A stretch of 64,000 nucleotides of DNA. It comes from Marthasterias glacialis (Eukaryota; Echinodermata; Asteroidea; Forcipulatida; Asteriidae). The notes under the pieces were generated by a model. The model was not told the origin of the DNA. It did not search any database and saw only the letters and a list, made by a program, of their open reading frames with translations. Positions 56,673 through 64,000 of this stretch are shown one piece after another (within the stretch, counting starts at the first letter, position 1; each line of letters starts with the position of its first letter). Made by a program: the position numbers and the translations under genes. The stretch lies in contig OU452221.1 in assembly GCA_911728455.2 (NCBI GenBank), positions 30,569,291-30,633,290 on the forward strand. Reading direction: 5' to 3'.

Positions 56673-57566
56673 GGGGGGGTGGGGATAAGTCCCCTAGCCC
56701 CACCATAGAACCGGGCCTGCCACTTACAAGAGACATAAGATATTAACATAAAATATAACATAAATATACGAAATAAAAGAATTAATACAAATGTAAACAA
56801 TCTTGAAAGCAGAATTCAAATGTATAAATAATATGAGAATTAACCAAGGACAGTGTTTTAACTAGAGGCACTAGAAATGTCATGAACAAGAAGACAAGGG
56901 AAAATCAATCATCAAAGTTAAGGAGTAACCTCAATGACTGCCCCTCCCTCGTTTCCCTGATCAAGCCGTTTTTAACTTTCCAAGAACTGGCTTCATTTGA
57001 TTAATAAATAAAACAAAAACAATAATTTGATTGTTTATCCTTGCTTAAGAAGTTAAACAGTCTGCTGAAGCATAGTAGTGGCTGAAGTAAACGAGAGATG
57101 AACAGAAATTAATGTGAATACTGTAGGGGGCAAATAAATACATACATACATAAAATAAATAGTATCCATACTACATAAATAACAATAAATAAATAGATTA
57201 ATAAAAACATAAAATAAATAAGTCAAATTTAATAATAATAAAACAAATTATATTTGCCAGAAGCTAAAATCACTAGGTTGTTGTATTATTTAAAGCTCAT
57301 GGAGCAGGTGATTTAACTCGTTTCACTCTGGTCATTTCCATTTTTTTATCCAAAGATTATTATACAGATCCTTCGCAAGGGCGCCCTCTTGTGCTTATTA
57401 TGTAATGCCGGCCAGCTAGCTTCATCCATCATTCATCCGCCAGGACAACCCGAATTCAAGCACTGATTCTGCTACAGCTATCAACAATTTTGCTGATTAA
57501 CGTGTGCATGTAGTACACAGAGCAACCAGCTGTGACATCCCGCAAGTGTTAAGATTTTAGATCATA

Positions 57567-60500
57567 ATGTTACCACGAAATTTAGCGAGTTTTAGTCGTG
57601 TTCATCGATTTATAAATAATAAGTTACTTCTAACTCCAACCACATCATCATTACTCTTGAAAGATTGTGTAACGGCGGGACCTAGTTGTTGCCACAACCT
57701 ACACACAAGTCGACTTGCCCAGGCCGCGTTCATCAAGAACCTTTTTCTTGGACAGTTTAACAAGGTTTGTTTGTCCTGGCCTTATGTTGTTGTGGTGATG
57801 TACATGATTTATAATGTGGAACAATTTTCATATCCGACTGCCACTTTCTGAGGGTTTTTTTCTTTTCTTTACTTCACTTGATACTGATCATGGACATGGA
57901 TGTTGTTTATTTCCCGTATCGTATTCCTCCTCTCAAGGAAACCATGGTTCAAGGAATTGGTTCAATCTCCCGACAGTCGTACGTAGACATGGTAGACTGG
58001 ATCAAATCAAGGATTACGATGAATCGTGTTTCCAAATTTTGCATCTTTTTCAATGTTTTTCATTAACATTACTAGTAAATGTCATGAATGAATGTGCTGG
58101 AAAAAGTGCTGTATCCGACTAGACCAAGTACAGTAAGGCGCTGTACTCCCTTTTTGAGATTTTGATTTTATTGATCGATTTTTTTGATTTTTATGACCAT
58201 TGGCATTGGTACAACCGATAAAGTCAAAATCTAAAAAAAAGGAGTACAGTGCCTCAGTTACTGGGTCTAGTATCTGACCGATCTCTTTTTAAAGGGAAAC
58301 TCCACCCCAGTTTTTAAATAAAATTAAGTGAAGGATGTGATATTTCGTGCTAATTGGTGTTTTTGTGATTGGTGCTTGCAATCGTAGAAAATTATGATTT
58401 CATGATAAGCGCCTGCCGTCGCACGCGCAGCTTTTTTGTAGCGCCATCTCTGTGCATCCGGGATATTGTGACGTAATGACTGCACCAACAACAACACACA
58501 CTCAGGATCGAGTGTGTGCCTGCCTGCTGCACATGAAACCGGTCGACCTTTTTTTGTATTGTTCCCTGACACGTACATGTGCTGTGCTTATCATCGGTAA
58601 ATGGTGTTGGCTGACTGCATGTATGCCACGCCACCACCATTAATTATTTTATTAGAGTCCCTTTCGCGAATACAACTCGAAGTCATGAAGATTTGTAAAG
58701 CTTTTGGTTGCTCAAATAAACCAAATTCGTGGAAAGTCCTCAGCTTCTTCCAAATACCGGATCCCAAAAAACGTCCGGACATTTGTAAGAAATGGTTGCA
58801 CGACATAAAAAATGCAAAATTCAACGTCAAAACTTTCATGCCAAATCAAGTGTTCGTTGTATGTGAAGAGCACTTCGAGCCAGATTGCTTTGTTTTGAGC
58901 TCGTGTAATTAACCTTTGATGAATATAGAGGGTACGCACAGCCGTTTTCCTACAGTAAAACTTACGGCTGTTTTGACCTCATTGAGAGCGCAGTTGTACA
59001 TATCTCTATGGGACCCATGACGTCAGATGCATGAGGTCTATTGCACTTTACGCCTGGGCAACTGGTAGTATTAGTTATTGATTTATTTTAAGGATGAATT
59101 TTCAGGCCGAAATGAATAAAATCATGATTAACTTGATTACTGGCATGGTATCCATTAGCCTCACCCCTTTGACCAATCACTGCTATTGTACGGATTTGTT
59201 TCACTTTGTTTTTTGACCACTTTGACCTTGGTCAATTTGTACCTCGGCCACTTCGTACCTCGACACTTCGTACCATCAGCCGAGTCACTTCATACCGTCG
59301 GCGAGTCACTTCGTACCGCCAGCTAAGTCACTTCGTACTGTCGGCCGAGTCCCTTTATACCGTCGGCCGAGTCACTTTGTACCGTCGGCCGAGTCGCTTC
59401 GTACCGTTGGTCGAGTCACTTCGTACCGTCGTCTGAGTCGCTTCGTAACATCGGCCGAGTCACTTCGTACCGTCGTCTGAGTCGCTTCGTATCGTCAGAC
59501 GAGTCACTTCGTACCGTCGGCCGAGTCACTTCATACCGTCGGCCAAGTCACTTCGTATTGTTGTCTGAGTCACTTCGTACTGTCGGCCGAGTCACTTCGT
59601 ACCGTCGGTTGAGTTGCTTCGTAACATCGGCCGAGTCACTTCGTGACGTCGGCCGAGTTGCTTCATACCGTCGGCCGAGTCACTTCGTACCGTCGGCCAA
59701 GTCACTTCGTACCGTCGGTTGAGTTGCTTCGTAACATCGGCCGAGTCACTTCGTGACGTCGGCCAAGTTGCTTCATACCGTCGGCCGAGTCACTTCAAAC
59801 CGTCGGCCAAGTCACTTCGTACCGTTGGCTGAGTCGCTTCGTACCGCCTTCGGCCTTATAGTTTTTATTAACTGATTTTTGCATTTATGGAGTTTAAAGA
59901 ATTTAAATGTTTTTGATTGATTCATGCAAATCAAATTTTATTTGTTGTTTGTATTAATTATCTCCCTAATTTGTTTCTGTTGTGTTTCACACCCTTTTAA
60001 AGTAATTATTTTATGTTGAAGTTGTTAAGCCTAAGTTTTGTTTATTTGTATTTGCGGAGTTTAAAGAAGATATATTTTTAGCTGCCTAAGATTTTTTGTT
60101 GTTGTAATTTTGGACAAGGCAAGAAAGTATACAAGAAAATATTAATATACTGTAGTTGCCAAAGGTACGAAGTGTCTTGTTGGAAGGTACAAAGTGTCTT
60201 GTGAAAGGTACTTAGTGTCCAGGGTACAAAATGTCCAAAATCACCTTGTACCTTGCAAAAGGTAGGAATTGTCCATCCAAGGTACAAAGTGTCCAAGGTA
60301 CAAAGTGATACCTACATTGTATTGTATAAGTCATGATTTCATTGTGACAATGATTTTCTCTACAAAAAAAATATTCTGTAAATTCTGAAAATTAATCCCT
60401 AGGGTGAGCATGAAGAAAAATTGTGAATTCCCATCGGTAAGAGGTTAAATACATGTACATAAGTTCAATCTTTTTCTATACCCTTCACTTGTTCTTCAAC

Positions 60501-63087
60501 ATAAATTGTCAGATGCTCATACTTGTATAATAAACTACAAATTTAGGAAAAACAAAAACTTAATATAAAGGCACTCATTTTATTTTACTTCAAGCTTATA
60601 ATTATTGCAATTCAAATCACATTTGTCACCACCTTCATTTATTTTCTTGTTTTACAATACGAATAGATAAACTGAAATTTGTTTTTAATTAAGTTTAATT
60701 TATCTTTATCTGGTTTATAAATACAGGAAGATGTATTTCCATACCCAGAGATCTCCCTGGAGAAATTCAATGACATCACCCAGATGTGCGAACCAATCGA
60801 AAAATTCTTCAAAGAAGATGGTAGATATTTCTGTTAAGGCCTTGTCACACGAGGCAATTTTTACAGGCAGCTCGGAGGTAACCAGCTGCACTCTATGCAA
60901 AAGGAACAGTGTGGAAACACAAGATACATGTCTTACTTGTTCCACATAAATTATGTGAAAATTTAAATAAGAATTGCCTGGATCTGGTTATCTGTAAATT
61001 GCCCCATGTGACCTGGCCTGTATGTCATACAACCTCTTTAATCTTCAGGTATTATTGTGATCAGTTTGCAAAAAGTCACCCTTAATCCCCTTACACAATC
61101 CAAGTCCAATGTGATTTGATTGTCAGTTTAACATGTTCAAAGTACATATTCATCATCATAATTTTGTTTGCTTGTTTCATTGTAGTGGATTCCAAGAAAC
61201 AAGATGAAGAAGCAAAGATCCCAGATGAAACTCTACAAACATTGAAAGACTTGGGCCTCTTCGGAATGCAAGTTCCACAAGAATATGGTAGGAAACCTGA
61301 AATTTACCTGTATTTTGGAAGTCTCTGCTGATAATTTCACTGTCTGATCAAGAGAGATAAGGTGTAATTTTTGAATTGCAGGAGGCCTAGAACTGTCTAA
61401 TACTGAATTTGCAAGAATAGCTGAAATCACCGCTCTAGATGGTGCCATCGCAGTAACGCTAGCTGCACATCAGTCCATCGGACTAAAGGTAAAGTTCATG
61501 CACATGTGAGAAACATTTCAATTGTTCATTAATCTATTTCAATTCCTGCATACCATAAGAAACTATCTTTAAAAAAGCACTTTTTCAGTATTTTCTTGAA
61601 TACACATTAAAACAGTGTAGATTTGTTTTTCAAAACTGTTATGAAATCTTTCTTGGTTCGTTTAAAAGAATCTTTCTTTAAATTGATGTTTCTTATTGTA
61701 TTTCTCATCTTTTATACAGCTCCACTTACAAGACAATTCAAATCAATTTATTCCATGATTGCATATACAATTACAATGAATATATCGATAATGACATCAA
61801 GTAGGCATCACATAACAAGTGTAACCATGGTAACATGGCAAACATGCAGGACAAGTTGAAGCAAATTGCTTATATAAATACTTTCCTTGAATATACAAAT
61901 ATTTTTACATGACAAGGACAAAAAACAGTGACACCAGACAACTCATTTTTAAAAGATGCCTATCTGTAAAACAACATGCTTTTAGAATGTACATTTAATC
62001 ATAACCATCACACTAAGTTTATGTATGCATTTCAAGAGATATTGTTGAATCAGGGACTCAAGCATGTAATTCAATTTTAAGTTTCTGTAGTTATCCAATA
62101 AAAGGAGATATAAGGTACACAAAAATAACATTGCAATTCTCAATTTTCATCTTAAAAAGGAATAAAAGATAAAAATATCAAATGTAGGCCAAGTGCACAA
62201 TCTGAAAAACTAGAGGTCATGTTAAATTTGTGGTGTGGACCTGTGACGTCAACGAACAGCGACAACTCGCTGGGTATGACTGCATGCAGGGGACTAAAGT
62301 TAAAACCGCCACAAGTTTAGAAAGTTCTTGTCCGCGCATGTTTAAGCCTGACCGGACAAGTTTTAAACTTGAGCTGGTTTCTACTATGCTAGCGTACGAT
62401 TAGCGTACTGTGTGTGAACTTTCATATTATGGCGCAATCTGATTCCTCAAATTGAGAAGAAATAAGGTCCTGTCATGTCAGGAAAAATCCACGGAGGAAT
62501 TTGTGGCTTTCTGCATTTATTCACTGCTTTTTGTCATGCTGTGGCCGTAGTACAGAACAACTCAGTTGTCCACAAGCACTCCCTCTTTCCTCGGAGGTGT
62601 TGTGTTATTCTTGACCCATGTGCTCATATAGTCGTGTTTCTCAAATCTTATATACAACAGCCGTTATGGCCCACACATGCATGCATTTTGTGTGAGTTGA
62701 CATGATATGTGTGCAACGTTAGGCAACTTAGCATTCGGGGCTTTATTGCGCAATTTTGTCGATTGCGGGCATGACCATCAACACAGCACAAGGCAAATAT
62801 TACAAATTGTCGTATACACCCACTGCTCCAAGCCTGATCTTTAGATTGTGCAAAATTTTTTTTAAAGAAAGTTATAAAAAGATCATGAAGTGAGGTTTTT
62901 GCCAATAGTCTCTAGATATGTGTGCTTTAATTGTCTGGGCAGCTCATACCTTACAAACATGTTCTTTAATGTTGATTTGCTTGTAGGGTATTTTGATTGT
63001 CGGCACAGATGAGCAGAAAGCAAAGTATCTTCCTAAGCTTGCTTCTGGTGAACATGTAGCTGCATTTGCCCTAACAGAGCCAAGCAG
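57567..63087 (+). CDS. ACAD9: Acyl-CoA dehydrogenase family member 9, first five coding exons (3' partial)
   Basis: ACAD9 is a mitochondrial flavoprotein with acyl-CoA dehydrogenase activity that also acts in complex I assembly. The exons are 57567-57764, 60727-60820, 61186-61287, 61382-61488 and 62987-63087. They give about 200 residues and end at a GT donor in phase 2. The N-terminus is rich in Arg, Ser and Leu without acids, as a mitochondrial presequence. Then [20 protein letters not shown] with [29 protein letters not shown] with [18 protein letters not shown], and [18 protein letters not shown] with FALTEPS. This matches ACAD9 better than the VLCAD paralogue, notably LFLG, VTLAAHQ and the FPFPE-like block. 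The FAD and catalytic parts lie beyond the window. Intron 1 (3 kb) holds a family C element, a THAP exon and a minisatellite. Confidence 0.94.
58120..58269. mobile_element. TIR element, family C copy 2 (150 bp)
   Basis: The ends TAGACCAAGTACAGTAAGG and CAGTTACTGGGTCTA, with inner GCGCTGTACTCC / GGAGTACAG and GAGATTTTGA / TCAAAATCT pairs, match the element at 25921. It is flanked by a near-perfect 9-bp duplication, GTATCCGAC (58111-58119) and GTATCTGAC (58270-58278). It is internally deleted, leaving mainly the terminal repeats, in ACAD9 intron 1. Confidence 0.88.
58685..58912 (+). CDS. Isolated THAP-type zinc finger exon
   Basis: The frame starts [11 protein letters not shown] and contains [14 protein letters not shown] and [12 protein letters not shown]. 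This fits the C2CH THAP pattern: Cys4 and Cys9, then Cys and His in CEEH near residue 56. THAP domains bind DNA and occur in cellular transcription factors and in P-element-like transposases. The frame ends at TAA (58910-58912) after 75 residues. A GT donor just before the stop (CTC|GTGTAA) suggests that it is the first exon of a longer protein. No partner exon was recognised downstream in the window. It lies inside ACAD9 intron 1 on the same strand. It may be a nested gene's first exon, a transposase relic or an orphan duplicate. Confidence 0.6.
   Translation: MKICKAFGCSNKPNSWKVLSFFQIPDPKKRPDICKKWLHDIKNAKFNVKTFMPNQVFVVCEEHFEPDCFVLSSCN
59196..60312. mobile_element. Candidate TIR element with CACTTYGTACC subrepeats in both arms
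   Basis: The left end (from about 59202) reads CACTTTGTTTTTTGACCACT then TTGACCTTGG. The right end, read in reverse complement from about 60307, is CACTTTGTACCTTGGACACT then TTGTACCTTGG. Both arms continue with spaced CACTTYGTACC words pointing inward: about nine degenerate ones on the right (60150-60307) and the expanded minisatellite on the left. No target duplication or protein was found, so the outer ends are approximate. Confidence 0.6.
59230..59850. repeat. 22-bp minisatellite, about 27 copies
   Basis: The unit is GAGTCACTTCGTACC followed by GTCGGCC, with frequent variants (TTGGTC, GTCTGAG, GTTGAGTTGCTTC). Higher-order repetition is visible: the segment with GTTGAGTTGCTTCGTAACAT recurs near 59605 and 59715. 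It is GC-richer than its surroundings, with many CpG sites. Copies have no unique spacers, so it is not a CRISPR array. Confidence 0.95.
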
Positions 63088-64000
63088 GTTAGCACAGCTG
63101 GAAACAGTTTCCCAAGAATGGATATATGTGGATAGATGACATTGATAATGGTTGCCAATTTTGAATAATATGTAGATCTTCGTAATAGACCAAGTGCGCG
63201 ACCAACGTCACATGACCTATTGTGGGTATTAAATGTAAACAAACACGACGTCCTCCATAGGAAAGTGCAGTACAGTACATGATGATTGTTGCATTTGTTT
63301 ATTCGATTAAGGATTTTCTTTCTCGAAATCTGTGAAAAATGTTCCAGAGTTTGTACCAGAGACCTTCAAGTGGCTGAATTAAGCCAGTAAGGACAGTTCC
63401 AGAAAGTCTTGGAAATTGTAAAAGTTCTGTATAAATGTGCACGATGTGTACTAGTATAGTGCACGACGGAACAATTAGGCCAGACGACCGCGATCACACA
63501 CTTTTCAACACAAGAATTTCAAAGTTTTGAAGCTGAATCGTCCAAAGAAATTGCTTTCCAAAACTGTGTGATTCCTTTGCCTATTTGAAATTTTGCACGG
63601 TTAGGTATAAATGCTCATTTTTCCACATTCTTTACCTTTTGTACAGTGATTAAGGCCTACATTACAAACAAAATAACAGGCGGGTGGCTACATAGTCGTC
63701 CGACGCCGGTAGTGCATAACTAAAAATAAACCTCTTTTGTAGTAGAATACTAGTAGTTTATGAAACAGTAATGTCATTAATATCAATGACACATGCACAA
63801 CATACAACTTCAATAAAACGACTTAATTTGGTCAAACTAACCAGGTAAATGGGTAACTTGACCATTTTAAGTCCAGTGCGAACAACCCAGTCAAATTTCA
63901 CCCAGGTAAAAAAACAGAGTCCACTGGGTAGTTTAACCGGCCACCTTCGGCCCAAGTAAACTAACCTGGTCACACTAATCGAGTCAAAAATTCCAGTGAG
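63088..64000. other. ACAD9 intron 5, incomplete
   Basis: No exon is recognised after the donor at 63088. Near the right edge (63825-64000), words such as AACCAGGTAA, ACCCAGGTAA and AACCTGGT recur in both orientations. That could be the start of another repeat cut by the window edge. Confidence 0.4.

Larger units (their letters stand above)
52503..57566. other. ABHD6 3' UTR and ABHD6-ACAD9 intergenic DNA
   Basis: No gene is recognised. AATAAA hexamers near 52989 could end the ABHD6 transcript. The rest is AT-rich and rich in simple repeats: a CAAGTC cluster, an ATG/ATT microsatellite, poly-G at about 55656-55667 and a TTTA array. The GC-richer stretch 55900-56300 has open frames on the minus strand without recognisable motifs. 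Confidence 0.5.

Noticed and set aside
59230-59850. Possible CRISPR-like array
   Set aside because: Units are contiguous with no unique spacers, in a eukaryotic intron; it is a minisatellite.
1-64000. A defence, biosynthetic or other operon-like system
   Set aside because: All recognised genes are separate spliced animal genes with unrelated functions; nothing indicates a co-ordinated cluster.

Overview
This is animal nuclear DNA: AT-rich, with spliced genes, long introns, GT-AG junctions and many decayed transposons. Gene content and repeat style (frequent ACATGTAC runs, jockey- and CR1-like retroelements, tRNA-derived SINEs, fold-back DNA elements) suggest a marine invertebrate deuterostome, most likely an echinoderm. 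The phylum is an inference; no species marker was seen.

Five host genes can be read. (1) The large last coding exon of dystroglycan (9900-12278, +); its signal-peptide exon is probably left of the window. (2) A three-exon gene for an unrecognised 94-residue single-pass membrane protein (27139-28397, +). (3) A complete six-exon mitochondrial-type glycerate kinase, GLYCTK (35964-31662, -). (4) A complete eight-exon monoacylglycerol lipase, ABHD6 (45128-52502, +), 336 residues. (5) The first five coding exons of ACAD9 (57567-63087, +), which runs off the right edge. A lone THAP-domain exon lies in ACAD9 intron 1. Dystroglycan, GLYCTK, ABHD6 and ACAD9 are all on human chromosome 3, so the window looks like a preserved piece of an old linkage group. 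The genes share no pathway: matrix adhesion, serine/fructose catabolism, endocannabinoid lipid hydrolysis and complex I assembly.

Between the genes the DNA is mostly mobile. From 19.7 to 26.6 kb there is a cluster of inverted-repeat elements: an element whose ends carry phased copies of a 22-bp palindrome (19773-21117), three copies of a long-palindrome family (21333, 22964, 24617), a second family nested inside one of them (23017-23842), an older diverged inverted repeat (22068-22960), and a third TIR family (25921-26581, with a second copy at 58120-58269). Exact or near-exact 9-bp target duplications flank five of these insertions, from three families with unrelated ends. This points to one Mutator-like transposition machinery acting in trans. 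From 37.2 to 42.5 kb a decayed CR1/jockey-type LINE is split by a younger 5'-truncated jockey-like LINE with a 12-bp target duplication and an open 863-codon frame. Other features include several compact hairpins, a 1.1-kb element with a 22-bp minisatellite in one arm (59.2-60.3 kb), tandem repeats, and an intronic copy of 74 bp of the dystroglycan mucin exon.

No prokaryotic system, CRISPR array, rRNA or virus was seen.
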